64,000 nucleotides of DNA from Bacteroidales bacterium (GTDB lineage: Bacteria; Bacteroidota; Bacteroidia; Bacteroidales; UBA932): assembly GCA_017626555.1 (NCBI GenBank), contig JAGAIM010000004.1, forward strand, positions 81,849 through 145,848, in the 5' to 3' direction. The position numbers and the translations under genes were made by a program. The notes beneath the pieces were generated by a model. It saw nothing but the letters and a program-made list of their open reading frames with translations, made no database searches and was not told where the DNA came from. Position 1 is the stretch's first letter, and each line of letters starts with the position of its first letter. This document shows positions 1 to 8,901 of the stretch, piece after piece.

Positions 1-1434
1 CAGAACAACTGGTGGTCGTCTCGTAGCATAAATTATTTCAATGAGACCAATGAGGTCGTGCTGAACCCGGGCGAGACAGTGGATTCACGTTATCTTACCT
101 ATCGCAATGAGAATTACCTGGTCTCATTCTATGGCCGTATAAATTATTCCATTGACTCTCGTTATGTATTCACTTTTACGGCACGAGGTGACGGATCCAG
201 CAAATTCGCGAAGTCTTACAGATGGGGATTCTTCCCGTCCGGTGCCTTTGCCTGGAATGTATCCAAAGAACCATTCCTGAAGGATGTGAAGGCTGTTACT
301 TCCCTTAGATTGAGATTGTCGGCAGGACTTACCGGTCAGCAGGACGGTATCGGCGACTATGTACATCTGGCACGTTACAACAGGTCCAATGCTCCTTACC
401 TTACTTACAATATGGGAGGTGGAGACTATGTATTCCAACTTACCCCTCAGGCATACGATCCTACCATAAGATGGGAGACGACCCTTACATACAATGTCGG
501 AATAGACTACGGATTCTTCAATGACCGTCTTAGCGGAAGCATTGATGCATATATCCGTGATACCAAGGATCTTCTGAATTCCGTGCAGGTGCCTATGGGC
601 TCGAATTTCGGCAACAAACTGATGACCAATATCGGATCCATACGCAACAAGGGACTGGAGTTCTCTATAAATGCGGTGCCTGTACAGAGAGGAGATTTGA
701 GCGTACAGGTCGGCTTCAACGGCACTTTCCAGGACACAGAGTTCACCAAACTCAATCCTACTGAGGATAATAACTATTATATCGAAGCAGGAAATATTTC
801 CAAAGGAACCGGAGGCTATCTGTGCCGTCAGATGGTGGGTTATGCTCCATATACATATTATACATACGAGCAGAAATATTATCCTGACGGCAAGCCGATG
901 CAGAATGAGTTCGTGGACAGGGACGGGAACGGTGTGATAACAGAAAATGACAGGTATATGACAGGCAAAAGTGCAGCACCGAAATTCTACTATGGCCTGA
1001 ATATGAAGGTCACCTGGCGAAACTGGGATTTCGGCCTCAACGGTCACGGAGCGGCGGGAACCTGGGTATTCAACGATTTCGCATCATCCAATTCGACATC
1101 AAGCCTCGATTTGAACTCGGGGGCTCTTCCGAATCAGGCGAAACTTGTCAAGAAGACAGGCTTTACCGCTCCTAACAGCGTGCAGCAGTGGTATTCTGAC
1201 TATTTCCTCGAGAATGCGTCGTTCTTTAGACTGGATGATATCAATCTGGGATATACATTCCGCGGTATTGGAAGGTGGGACACTGATGTACGTCTTGGTT
1301 TTGGAGTTCAGAATGTGTTCGTACTCACAGGATACAGCGGAATGGATCCGGAAGTCATATCCGAAACGGGAATAGACAATATCATCTGGCCGCGTCCGAG
1401 GACCTGGTCACTTCGCATTAATGTCAATTTTTAG
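1..1434 (+). CDS. SusC/RagA-type TonB-dependent receptor, C-terminal part
   Basis: The reading frame is open from the first base, so the gene starts upstream of the window; about 477 C-terminal residues are present. They look like the end of a SusC-type outer-membrane beta-barrel: alternating aromatic strands, the loop VDRDGNGVITENDRY (an Asp-rich loop common in SusC proteins), the late motif FFRLDDINLGYTF and a terminal strand ending LRINVNF with a final Phe. SusC proteins import oligosaccharides or peptides across the outer membrane with TonB energy. The susD partner starts 86 bases downstream. The plug domain, carboxypeptidase-like domain and TonB box are outside the window, so the substrate cannot be guessed. 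Confidence 0.95.
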   Translation, partial: QNNWWSSRSINYFNETNEVVLNPGETVDSRYLTYRNENYLVSFYGRINYSIDSRYVFTFTARGDGSSKFAKSYRWGFFPSGAFAWNVSKEPFLKDVKAVTSLRLRLSAGLTGQQDGIGDYVHLARYNRSNAPYLTYNMGGGDYVFQLTPQAYDPTIRWETTLTYNVGIDYGFFNDRLSGSIDAYIRDTKDLLNSVQVPMGSNFGNKLMTNIGSIRNKGLEFSINAVPVQRGDLSVQVGFNGTFQDTEFTKLNPTEDNNYYIEAGNISKGTGGYLCRQMVGYAPYTYYTYEQKYYPDGKPMQNEFVDRDGNGVITENDRYMTGKSAAPKFYYGLNMKVTWRNWDFGLNGHGAAGTWVFNDFASSNSTSSLDLNSGALPNQAKLVKKTGFTAPNSVQQWYSDYFLENASFFRLDDINLGYTFRGIGRWDTDVRLGFGVQNVFVLTGYSGMDPEVISETGIDNIIWPRPRTWSLRINVNF

Positions 1435-1438
1435 TCAT

Positions 1439-1499
1439 TGTCATTCCGAGCGACCGTCCCTGCTGTCATTCCGAGCGACCGGAGGGAGACGAGGAATCT
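1439..1499 (+). repeat. Interspersed GTCATTCCGAGC-type repeat, two copies
   Basis: Two direct copies of a TCATTCCGAGCGACC unit lie between susC and susD; the second continues into GAGACGAGGAATCT, which partly pairs with the ATTCC start. Related units occur at 33697, 52981 and 54831. They are noncoding and sit between genes, as REP-like hairpin repeats do. Confidence 0.6.
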
Positions 1500-1520
1500 A
1501 AATATTAAAAAACTACAAAT

Positions 1521-3158
1521 ATGAAACGAACAATATATATATTACTCACAGCAACAGCACTTTTTGCTGCCTGCGTCAATGATCTGGATACACTTCCGTT
1601 GAACAAGACCGAGCCCGTGTCCGAATATGTCTATGGAGCAAATGAAACGGCCTATAAGGAGGGTCTGGGGAGGTTGTATTTTCAGTTTGTCACCAATGAT
1701 CTGACCGATCTGCAGCAGATGGATGGGGGTGCTTCCGAAGTCATCAGGGCATTCTGGTCGGTGCAGGAGACTTCAACGGACGAAGCGAAATGCTCCTGGG
1801 AGAATGATGCCTGGGTGAGGGCTCTGAATACCAACACCTGGTCGGAAGTGCAGAATGATGCCGTCTATGCTGTTTATGTCAGGACGCTTCAGGGCATTGC
1901 GCTAGTGAATGAATATCTGCGTCAGACAACTCCGGAGAAACTTCAGTCTAGGGGAGTTTCCGCGGAACTTGCCCGGAAGATCGACGGATTCAGGGATGAA
2001 GCCAGATTCATCAGAGCCTATCTCTACTGGATGGCTATAGATTGTTTCGGAAGCGTACCTTTCACAACGGAAGAGTCGCCTTTCGGCGGTGCTTACTTCC
2101 CTCAGCAGGCATCGCGCACGGATATTTTCGACTGGTGTGTGGGAGAACTTCGATATCTGATGTCCGAAGACAGCGATCTGCTTCCGGCACGCTCGAATTA
2201 TCCCCGTGCCGACAAAGGATCCGCTGCAGGACTTCTGGCACGTATGTATCTGAATTCCGAGGTATATACCGGTGTGGAAAGATGGGAGGAGGCCAAGGAA
2301 GTGTGCGAAAGCATATTTGCGATGGGATATGCCCTTTGTCCGGATTATGCGGCCTTGTTCAGAGGAGATAACGGTGAAAATATGCAGGCAAGAGGAGAAA
2401 TGCTTTGGGCTGTTGATTATAGCGACAGCAAGACCCAGTCGTACGGCGGGACATCTTATATCCTAAGCGCCACACTGGCTTCCACTGATATTACCGAAGC
2501 ATCCCGTCCGAACGGGCAGCGTAACGGCTGGGCCGGCCTGAGGGTGCCGTACGAATTTGTTTCAACATATTTCAATGTCAGCGGACAGGATTATCAGACT
2601 GGTGCGTATGAGGTCGCCGACAAAAGGGGAGAGGTATTCTATATCAAAGGAAGATCAGAGTCGATGGATGGGGCTCTCTATAACTTTATGAACGGCTGGT
2701 CTTGCCTGAAATTCAATAATATACCGTTCGGACAGACGAATGAATCCTTCCTTCCGCAATCCGCTCTTAAAACATTTTCCGATGTGGATTTCCCTATGAT
2801 CCGTCTAGGGGAGATTTACCTTATATACGCAGAAGCCTGTATGAATACGGGTGCCGAGGCGTTGGCTCTGCCTAAACTCCGGGAACTCTCGTCAAGAGCC
2901 GGAGTCGAGCCACCTCAGCAGATAACCCGGGATTTTCTGGTGGCGGAAAGAGCCAGGGAACTTATGTGGGAGGCTCACAGAAGGACTGACCTCATCAGAT
3001 ATGGATTATATCACACTGATGCATATCTCTGGCCTTACAAGGGAGGGGATTCGTTCAAGGGACAGGCTTTCCCGGAGTATAAATGCCTGTTCTCTATCCC
3101 TCCTACGGAACTTGCAACCAACGACAGACTGGTCCAGAATCCGGGATATGCGCGCTAG
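1521..3158 (+). CDS. SusD/RagB family nutrient-binding outer-membrane lipoprotein
   Basis: 545 residues. The N-terminus is a lipoprotein signal with lipobox LFAAC (Cys18), which in Bacteroidetes directs lipidation and usually surface display. The rest follows the SusD plan: alpha-helical TPR-like repeats (RDEARFIRAYLYWMAIDCFG, residues about 157-176), a LARMYLNSEVYTG helix, the late motif PMIRLGEIYLIYAEACM and the C-terminal ERARELMWEAHRRTDLIRYG segment typical of SusD. It would cap the upstream SusC barrel and bind the substrate, which is unknown because no glycosidase or peptidase of the locus lies nearby. The stop is one base from the convergent methyltransferase stop, leaving no room for a separate terminator. 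Confidence 0.95.
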   Translation: MKRTIYILLTATALFAACVNDLDTLPLNKTEPVSEYVYGANETAYKEGLGRLYFQFVTNDLTDLQQMDGGASEVIRAFWSVQETSTDEAKCSWENDAWVRALNTNTWSEVQNDAVYAVYVRTLQGIALVNEYLRQTTPEKLQSRGVSAELARKIDGFRDEARFIRAYLYWMAIDCFGSVPFTTEESPFGGAYFPQQASRTDIFDWCVGELRYLMSEDSDLLPARSNYPRADKGSAAGLLARMYLNSEVYTGVERWEEAKEVCESIFAMGYALCPDYAALFRGDNGENMQARGEMLWAVDYSDSKTQSYGGTSYILSATLASTDITEASRPNGQRNGWAGLRVPYEFVSTYFNVSGQDYQTGAYEVADKRGEVFYIKGRSESMDGALYNFMNGWSCLKFNNIPFGQTNESFLPQSALKTFSDVDFPMIRLGEIYLIYAEACMNTGAEALALPKLRELSSRAGVEPPQQITRDFLVAERARELMWEAHRRTDLIRYGLYHTDAYLWPYKGGDSFKGQAFPEYKCLFSIPPTELATNDRLVQNPGYAR

Positions 3159-3159
3159 C

Positions 3160-3822
3160 CTATAGTTTCTTGCGGATTATGTTGAGGCCGTCGCGAAGAG
3201 GAAGTATCACTGATTCTACGCGGCGGTCGTCACGTATCATATCATTGAAACGCGCGATTCCCAGCGTCTGCTTGTCCTGAGGCAGAGGATTCTGGCATAC
3301 TTTTCCGTCCCAGAGGACATTGTCAGCGAGGATGAGGCCTCCCGGACGTACCATATCGAAGACAAGGTCGTAATACTCGCAATATTCGCGTTTGTTGGCG
3401 TCCATATACACAATGTCATAGAGCATATCATCCGCTGGTTCGCTACCCATATCCTCGCGCAGTCTGCGGAGGGTTTCCTTGCAGTCTCCGATATGCAGGC
3501 TTATCCTGTCCGACAGACCGGCACGCTCGAAGCCTTCAAGAATGAGGTCTTCAAGTTCGTCGTTCAGTTCGAGGGTGTCGAGGTGGCCGTTGCCGGGAAG
3601 TGCCGAGGCGAGGCAGATGGCGGAATAGCCTGTGAAGGTGCCGAGTTCAAGAATCCTTCTTGCTCCTGTCATCTGTACAAGCATCCTCATAAACTGTCCC
3701 TGAACGCTCCCGGAGAGCATCCTGGCGTGGTTTGTTCTGATATGCGTCTGCTTCTCGACCCAGTCCAGAGCCTCGCTCTGCGGTGTCTGATGCTCTTCGA
3801 TATATTTATAAATCTCCTCCAT
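3160..3822 (-). CDS. SAM-dependent O-methyltransferase (catechol-OMT-like, YrrM type)
   Basis: 220 residues. SAM-binding motif I reads LELGTFTGYSA (residues 58-68), followed by the acidic LELND loop that binds the adenosine ribose. YMDANKREY and LADNVLWDG are the DxxK and metal-binding Asp-Asn segments of cation-dependent O-methyltransferases. The family methylates catechol-like hydroxyls; the substrate is not predictable. It ends one base from the convergent susD stop, and its start is preceded by a perfect 27-base inverted repeat that separates it from the M16 peptidase upstream on the same strand. Confidence 0.9.
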   Translation of the reverse strand: MEEIYKYIEEHQTPQSEALDWVEKQTHIRTNHARMLSGSVQGQFMRMLVQMTGARRILELGTFTGYSAICLASALPGNGHLDTLELNDELEDLILEGFERAGLSDRISLHIGDCKETLRRLREDMGSEPADDMLYDIVYMDANKREYCEYYDLVFDMVRPGGLILADNVLWDGKVCQNPLPQDKQTLGIARFNDMIRDDRRVESVILPLRDGLNIIRKKL

Positions 3823-3838
3823 ATTTCATCAGTATTCG

Positions 3839-3937
3839 CGGATATTCCGGTATGATGGAATTGACCCCCGCCTTCGCTGCGCTCAGGCACCCCCTAGCCG
3901 GGGGTGGCACGTCAATTCCATCATACCGGAATATCCG
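3839..3937. repeat. Nested inverted-repeat element (27-bp perfect arms)
   Basis: Left arm 3839-3865 and right arm 3911-3937 are perfect reverse complements over 27 bases. The 45-base interior is GC-rich and holds its own smaller hairpin (CCCCCTAGCCGGGGG) followed by TGGCACGTCA. The outer arm begins two bases after the minus-strand M16 stop, so in RNA it would form a long stem at the 3' end of that transcript and could terminate or protect it. The core resembles that of the element at 8789-8889. Confidence 0.8.
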
Positions 3938-3938
3938 G

Positions 3939-5207
3939 CTATATGTAAATGAGTTTAGATAACCTGTTTCTGTCAAATATCTTTATCGCCATCTCCTGGA
4001 TGTCTTCTGCGGTGATGCCTTCCACCAAAGTTCTGTTATCCTTTCCATCAGATATCTTGCTATATGCCAGAAGACTCTTTCCCATAGAAAGACATTGTGT
4101 CTCGCCGTTGTCTCCGCTGATCGCAATCTGCCCCAGCAATTGCTTCTTGGCTGCTTTGAGGCGTCTCTCTGACAAAGGTTCTGCCTGCAGTTTCGCAATT
4201 TCCTTGTCGATGGCCTTCATACATTTCTCAAGATTGGCCTTGTCGCATCCCAATGTTATGGCAACAAGACCGGTATCTGTGAACTGTGTGTATCCGCATT
4301 CGACTCCATATACCCATCCGTTCTTTTCCCTGAGTACGGAATTGAGGATTGAATTTGTAGCCGGCCCTCCCAGAATATTGCATAGAAGCACTGTAGCGAG
4401 TCGTTCCCTTTCTTGATAGAGTGATGGCGCCAGGCCTCCGATGACGCAATTCGCCTGATGATTCCTTTTGTTTATAGTCTTGTCGAAAGGCTTGGCTATG
4501 GGCGTGCTGCGGTTGCTGCATAAGAATGCTGCCGCCCCTCTTTCCCCACATTCCTGAGCAGTATGACAGGACGACAGTTCGTTCCCGAAAAATTTTTCTG
4601 CCAGTTTCAGAATGCCCTTTTCCATCCTCTCCTCGTCGATGTCAGCCACGACAGTAAAAGCCATACGGCAAGGCTGGAATTTCTCTCCGACAAAGGAAAG
4701 AAGTTCATCTCTGGTGATTTTCCTGACCGATGCACTTGTTCCGAGAATGTTGCCGCTCAATGGATGTCCCTGGAATATCATCTCCTCGAACCTGTCATAT
4801 ATATCCTCGGACGGAGTGTCCTTGTAGGACTGGATCTCATCAATGACGACTCCTTTCTCGGTCTGGATCTCATTTTCTGGAAACGTCGGACTGGTGGCCA
4901 GTTCGAAGAGGAGTCCTGCAGCCTTGCTGAGATCTTCCTTCAGAACGGTGGCGTGAAATACAATCTCCTCCTTGGTCGTGAATGCGTTGAGTTCACCGCC
5001 TAAGCGGTCGAGGTAACTGTTTATTACAGAGGCACTTCTTTTTGAAGTTCCCTTGAATATAGTGTGTTCCGTGAAATGCGCGATCCCGCAATGGTATCCT
5101 GCTTCATCCCTTGTTCCGCATTTTATGCTCAAAGCGCAGTAACCCACCGCAGATCCGCTTTTCTTTACAGCATATTGAAGTCCGCAACTTGCTTTTCCGC
5201 TTTTCAT
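3939..5207 (-). CDS. M16 family zinc metallopeptidase
   Basis: 422 residues. The inverted zinc motif HxxEH is HFTEH (H44, E47, H48), and the downstream glutamate segment EKGVVIDEI supplies the third ligand, so the active site looks intact. The C-terminal half carries the inactive-domain motif region GGLAPSLYQERERLATVLLCNILGG (quoted in part: LLCNILGG). I see no signal peptide, so a cytoplasmic location is likely. The start has a strong AGGAGG Shine-Dalgarno five bases upstream, unusual for this phylum, lying at the end of the preceding gene three bases away; the two are probably co-transcribed and translationally linked. Confidence 0.9.
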   Translation of the reverse strand: MKSGKASCGLQYAVKKSGSAVGYCALSIKCGTRDEAGYHCGIAHFTEHTIFKGTSKRSASVINSYLDRLGGELNAFTTKEEIVFHATVLKEDLSKAAGLLFELATSPTFPENEIQTEKGVVIDEIQSYKDTPSEDIYDRFEEMIFQGHPLSGNILGTSASVRKITRDELLSFVGEKFQPCRMAFTVVADIDEERMEKGILKLAEKFFGNELSSCHTAQECGERGAAAFLCSNRSTPIAKPFDKTINKRNHQANCVIGGLAPSLYQERERLATVLLCNILGGPATNSILNSVLREKNGWVYGVECGYTQFTDTGLVAITLGCDKANLEKCMKAIDKEIAKLQAEPLSERRLKAAKKQLLGQIAISGDNGETQCLSMGKSLLAYSKISDGKDNRTLVEGITAEDIQEMAIKIFDRNRLSKLIYI

Positions 5208-5210
5208 TTC

Positions 5211-6059
5211 CTACCTCCTGTGTGCAGTGATGCGTTCTAAATCTTCCGGCAGGAATCCCGCACCTGCTTTCTTTGTGATTCTGTGCTTTTTGAAATAGTA
5301 CAGAGTGTGGGTCTCCGAATCAATGAGCATCTTATAGCAGTACGAACCGACGACAGGTTCAGATGGAACCGCTACATAACTCACCAATGTGGCTGGGGCA
5401 TAGTCGAGAATGAAACTGTCAGCCTCGTCTTCATCTGTGACGATGATCCCTTTGTCGGCGATGGTCACAAGTATGCTTTCCGTGATGAGGCTGCTGAGGT
5501 CTTCTTCGGAGAATACGATGTCCATATCGTCAGATTTTGCGATATTTATGCTGTAGTTGCCCAGCCCTCCATATCCATTTATGTCTCTTTCCATCGACTG
5601 CAGAGTGTGATCCTGGATTATGTCGAGAAATGCTGGCAGAAACACGAACTCTCTGCCGGAAGGATACTCTGCCGATGCGAAAGGAAGGGATACGACTTCG
5701 AGCATTCCGTCTATTCCTTTTTCTGCACCCTTACCTCCTTTGACGAGAGTGAGAAACTGCAGGCCGGGAGCCGTCTCTTTCTTGAACTGACCGAATGTGC
5801 TCATCAGGAAATAATAATTATCGTCCTTTTTGATTGTTTCGAATTCTTCGAGTGTGCAGAATTCATAAGGCGATATTCTCCATCTGGCGGCAATCTCGTC
5901 TTTGATGACTGTGTCGTAGAATGCGTTCCCGTTCAGAACCACTTTCGTGATCTTCTGCGTGAAGTCATTGATCTTCATTTTCTTCGTGTTGATCTGCGCC
6001 TGGGCTCCTGCTGTCAGCGGCAGTATCATAGAAATGATAAATATAATGATTCTTTTCAT
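5211..6059 (-). CDS. Secreted protein of unknown function
   Basis: 282 residues from the chosen ATG. I do not recognise a family. The start at 6059 is preferred over an upstream in-frame ATG because it gives a clean signal peptide (MKRIIIFIISMILPLTAGAQAQ) and because a TATCTTTG promoter box at 6090-6097 would place the transcript start after the upstream ATG. The mature protein has mixed alpha/beta character, including FCTLEEFETIKKDDNYYFLM and a late YKMLIDSETHTLYYFKKHRI segment. It would be periplasmic. It is followed by the M16 peptidase with a three-base gap, so a shared envelope or peptide-processing role is possible but unproven. Confidence 0.75.
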   Translation of the reverse strand: MKRIIIFIISMILPLTAGAQAQINTKKMKINDFTQKITKVVLNGNAFYDTVIKDEIAARWRISPYEFCTLEEFETIKKDDNYYFLMSTFGQFKKETAPGLQFLTLVKGGKGAEKGIDGMLEVVSLPFASAEYPSGREFVFLPAFLDIIQDHTLQSMERDINGYGGLGNYSINIAKSDDMDIVFSEEDLSSLITESILVTIADKGIIVTDEDEADSFILDYAPATLVSYVAVPSEPVVGSYCYKMLIDSETHTLYYFKKHRITKKAGAGFLPEDLERITAHRR

Positions 6060-6089
6060 CTTCTTGGTCGGATTGGTTGAAATAATATG

Positions 6090-6097
6090 CAAAGATA
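6090..6097 (-). promoter_or_regulatory. Bacteroidetes -7 box upstream of the secreted protein
   Basis: On the minus strand the sequence is TATCTTTG, matching TAnnTTTG, 30 bases upstream of the chosen start at 6059. No clear -33 TTTG is visible. Confidence 0.6.
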
Positions 6098-6140
6098 CAT
6101 TTTTAAAAGCGAGGAAAATATTTTCTTTCAAAAATAGTGC

Positions 6141-6148
6141 TATATTTG
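6141..6148 (+). promoter_or_regulatory. Bacteroidetes -7 box upstream of dnaX
   Basis: TATATTTG matches TAnnTTTG 22 bases before the dnaX ATG. It is divergent from the box at 6090-6097, so this gap serves both genes. Confidence 0.6.
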
Positions 6149-6170
6149 TAAGTTACACCAAAGAACGGAT

Positions 6171-7904
6171 ATGTCACAGTATATAGTATCAGCAAGAAAG
6201 TACAGGCCGGATTCCTTCGGGACGCTCATCGGTCAGGATAATATCGCGCAGACCCTCAAGAACTCGATCCTTAGGGGACAACTTGCGCACGCATACCTTT
6301 TCTGCGGACCGCGTGGAGTGGGCAAGACCACAACCGCGCGTATCTTCGCGAAGATGATAAACTGCTCCAATCCGTCGGAGGAGATGGAGCCGTGCGGCAC
6401 CTGCGAGTCCTGTCTTTCATTCGCAGAAGGACGTTCGTACTGTATCCACGAACTTGATGCCGCTTCAAACAATGGAGTGGAAGACATCAAGACGCTTATG
6501 GATCAGGTGCGCATACCTCCTCAGGTGGGACGTTACAGCGTATATATCATTGACGAGGTGCATATGCTTTCTCAGGCTGCCTTCAATGCATTCCTCAAGA
6601 CCTTGGAGGAACCGCCTGCACACGCGATCTTCATCCTGGCTACTACTGAGAAACATAAAATCCTGCCTACAATCCTTTCAAGGTGTCAGACATACGACTT
6701 CAACAGGATCACTGTCGATAATATAGTGAAGAATCTTCGTATGGTGGCTTCCAGCGAGGGTATTTCCATAGATGACGAATCGCTTCACGTGATTGCACAC
6801 AAGGCCGACGGCGCTATGCGTGATGCTCTCACGATATTCGACCAGACTGTGGCATTCTGCGGTACGGATGTGAAATATCAGGATGTACTGCGCAATCTCA
6901 ATGTGCTTGACTATGAGTATAGTTTCTCATTGGTCGATGCTTTTCTGAAAGGGGATTATCCTGTAGCGCTGACTGCTTTTGATGAGATCCTGACCAAGGG
7001 ATTCAATGCCCTTCATTTCGTTGCTGCCCTGTCGAAACACCTTCGTGATCTTGTCGTTAGCAAGAGCGGTGGACTGGAGGCTCTTCTTGAACTTCCGGAT
7101 TCTCTGAAGGTACGCTATAAGGAGCAGGCGGACAGATGTCCTCTCAATTTCCTTTACGAGGCTCTTACGGTCACAACTCAGTGTGAATCAGGCTACAGGG
7201 CAAGTGTCAATCCACGTCTCCATATAGAGTTCGCGTTGATGCGTCTCAGTTTCCTTACAGGCAAATTGAATCAGACTGCTCCAGTACAGGCCGTTCAGCA
7301 ACCGGCTCCTGTCAATGTTCCTGCGGCTCCTGCTGCAGTGACTGCGGCTCCGTCGGCAGCCCCTTCAGCGCCGGTTCCGATGGCTTCTGAGCCTGCTCGG
7401 GAGACAGCACCGTCTCAGCCTCGCGAGCGACGTGCCCGTGCTTCCCGCACCGGGGCGGGATTGTCGATGAAGGCTATGATGGAAGATGCTCCGTCAACTG
7501 ATGCAAATGCTTCCAAGGCTGATGTACCGGTACCTGATGATGCTATCCTCAGAGCCAAATGGCCGGAACTTGCCGAGGTGTATAATGATAAGCCGCGTCT
7601 TTCCAGTATGCTCAAGAGCACGAGTCTTGATATTGAGGAAGGGGAGGATGCCAAGACCGTGACATTCAGGGTTGTGAACGATGCCCAGAAGGATTGGGTA
7701 GAGTCCAAACTTCTGCACGAACTTGAAGGAAATTACAGAAAGATCGTCGGATGTATGAAAGTGTATCTTCGTGTTGCGGTGACTCCGGACGATGCCCCGG
7801 AACAGAAGAAGATATATATGCCGAGCGAACAGGCAAAGGAACTGATGGCTCAGAATGAAGAGGTCAAGAGTCTGGTGAAGGATCTGGAACTTGATATAAA
7901 ATAG
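6171..7904 (+). CDS. dnaX: DNA polymerase III subunit gamma/tau
   Basis: 577 residues. AAA+ clamp-loader ATPase: Walker A GPRGVGKT (46-53), a zinc module with Cys65, Cys75, Cys78 and Cys81, Walker B IIDEVHML (127-134) and the sensor region LATTEKHKI. A Pro/Ala-rich linker (about 365-415) joins the ATPase and collar region to a C-terminal domain that in tau contacts the polymerase. It loads the beta clamp during replication. I found no A-rich slippery heptamer of the E. coli dnaX type, so a separate gamma product by frameshifting is not supported. lptB follows after 28 bases. Confidence 0.97.
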   Translation: MSQYIVSARKYRPDSFGTLIGQDNIAQTLKNSILRGQLAHAYLFCGPRGVGKTTTARIFAKMINCSNPSEEMEPCGTCESCLSFAEGRSYCIHELDAASNNGVEDIKTLMDQVRIPPQVGRYSVYIIDEVHMLSQAAFNAFLKTLEEPPAHAIFILATTEKHKILPTILSRCQTYDFNRITVDNIVKNLRMVASSEGISIDDESLHVIAHKADGAMRDALTIFDQTVAFCGTDVKYQDVLRNLNVLDYEYSFSLVDAFLKGDYPVALTAFDEILTKGFNALHFVAALSKHLRDLVVSKSGGLEALLELPDSLKVRYKEQADRCPLNFLYEALTVTTQCESGYRASVNPRLHIEFALMRLSFLTGKLNQTAPVQAVQQPAPVNVPAAPAAVTAAPSAAPSAPVPMASEPARETAPSQPRERRARASRTGAGLSMKAMMEDAPSTDANASKADVPVPDDAILRAKWPELAEVYNDKPRLSSMLKSTSLDIEEGEDAKTVTFRVVNDAQKDWVESKLLHELEGNYRKIVGCMKVYLRVAVTPDDAPEQKKIYMPSEQAKELMAQNEEVKSLVKDLELDIK

Positions 7905-7932
7905 CCCTTGATGGCGTAAAATATACAATTAT

Positions 7933-8781
7933 ATGAAATTACGTTGCGAAAATCTGGTCAAGAAGTACGGACCGAGAACTGTAGTGAAAGGTGTCTCTAT
8001 GGAGGTGAACCAAGGTGAGATCGTGGGATTTCTCGGGCCTAACGGAGCGGGTAAGACGACCAGTTTCTATATGATTACAGGTCTTATCGTGCCGAATGCC
8101 GGAAAGATATTCCTTGATGATGAGGAGATTACGAGCCTTCCGATGTACAAACGTTCGCAGATGGGTGTTGGCTATCTGGCTCAGGAGGCCTCGGTGTTCA
8201 GGCATATGAGTGTGGAGGACAATATTATGTCAGTTATGGAGATGTCCAAGCAGTTTACCAAGGCTGAAAGGAAACAGCGTCTGGAAGATCTTCTGGACGA
8301 GTTCAACCTCCACAAGGTACGCAAGAGCAAGGGTATCCAACTTTCAGGAGGAGAGCGCCGTCGTTGCGAGATTGCACGTGCTCTCGCCATAGACCCTAAG
8401 TTCATCCTTCTTGACGAGCCTTTTGCGGGAGTCGATCCGATTGCGGTGGAAGACATCCAGTACATCATCGCAAAACTCAAGTACAAGAATATCGGAGTCA
8501 TCATCACTGACCACAATGTGGGTGAGACACTTGCGATCATCGACCGTGCATATCTTCTTTATGAGGGCTCCATTCTTCAGCAGGGAACTCCAGAGGATCT
8601 GGCAGCAGATGATGAGGTCCGCACCAAATATCTCGGTTCCAACTTTGTCCTCAAACGTTCCGATGCCTTTCTTCGTGCAGAGCAGGGTGGACCTCAGCGC
8701 ATAAATACAAAAGCAGAGCACGAGGCTGCCGGTCAACTTAAGAACGACGTAATATCAGAAGAGCATCCTACTGAAGAATAG
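7933..8781 (+). CDS. lptB: LPS export ABC transporter ATP-binding protein
   Basis: 282 residues. Complete ABC ATPase: Walker A GPNGAGKT (35-42), Q-loop Gln84, signature LSGGE (137-141), Walker B FILLDEP (157-163) and switch His194 in ITDHN. The signature followed by RRR and the FAGVDPIAVEDIQ segment are typical of LptB, which powers LPS extraction from the inner membrane with LptFG. It is about 40 residues longer than E. coli LptB because of a hydrophilic C-terminal tail. It follows dnaX closely and is followed by the inverted-repeat element at 8789. Confidence 0.95.
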   Translation: MKLRCENLVKKYGPRTVVKGVSMEVNQGEIVGFLGPNGAGKTTSFYMITGLIVPNAGKIFLDDEEITSLPMYKRSQMGVGYLAQEASVFRHMSVEDNIMSVMEMSKQFTKAERKQRLEDLLDEFNLHKVRKSKGIQLSGGERRRCEIARALAIDPKFILLDEPFAGVDPIAVEDIQYIIAKLKYKNIGVIITDHNVGETLAIIDRAYLLYEGSILQQGTPEDLAADDEVRTKYLGSNFVLKRSDAFLRAEQGGPQRINTKAEHEAAGQLKNDVISEEHPTEE

Positions 8782-8788
8782 AATATAA

Positions 8789-8889
8789 ACAAACAACAGG
8801 CTGCTGATTCAAGGCGACATTGGCTCCCGAAAAGGGAGGGGACCCACGTCAGTGTGGAGGATCGCCGGAATCAGCAGCCTGTTGTTTGT
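8789..8889. terminator. Nested inverted-repeat element between convergent lptB and efp
   Basis: Arms 8789-8810 and 8868-8889 are perfect reverse complements over 22 bases. The 57-base interior contains CTCCCGAAAAGGGAG and GGGGACCCACGTCAGTG, similar in layout to the interior at 3866-3910. It lies 8 bases after the lptB stop and 12 bases from the efp stop, so it may act as a bidirectional terminator; there is no long T-run. Confidence 0.7.
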
Positions 8890-8901
8890 GCTGTGTCGGA
8901 A

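Noticed and set aside
124-1047. 307-residue open frame antisense to susC
   Set aside because: No domain, composition unlike a protein-coding gene; the plus strand encodes a clear barrel.
6171-7904. Programmed frameshift in dnaX
   Set aside because: No A-AAA-AAG type slippery site followed by a stem was seen after the ATPase region.
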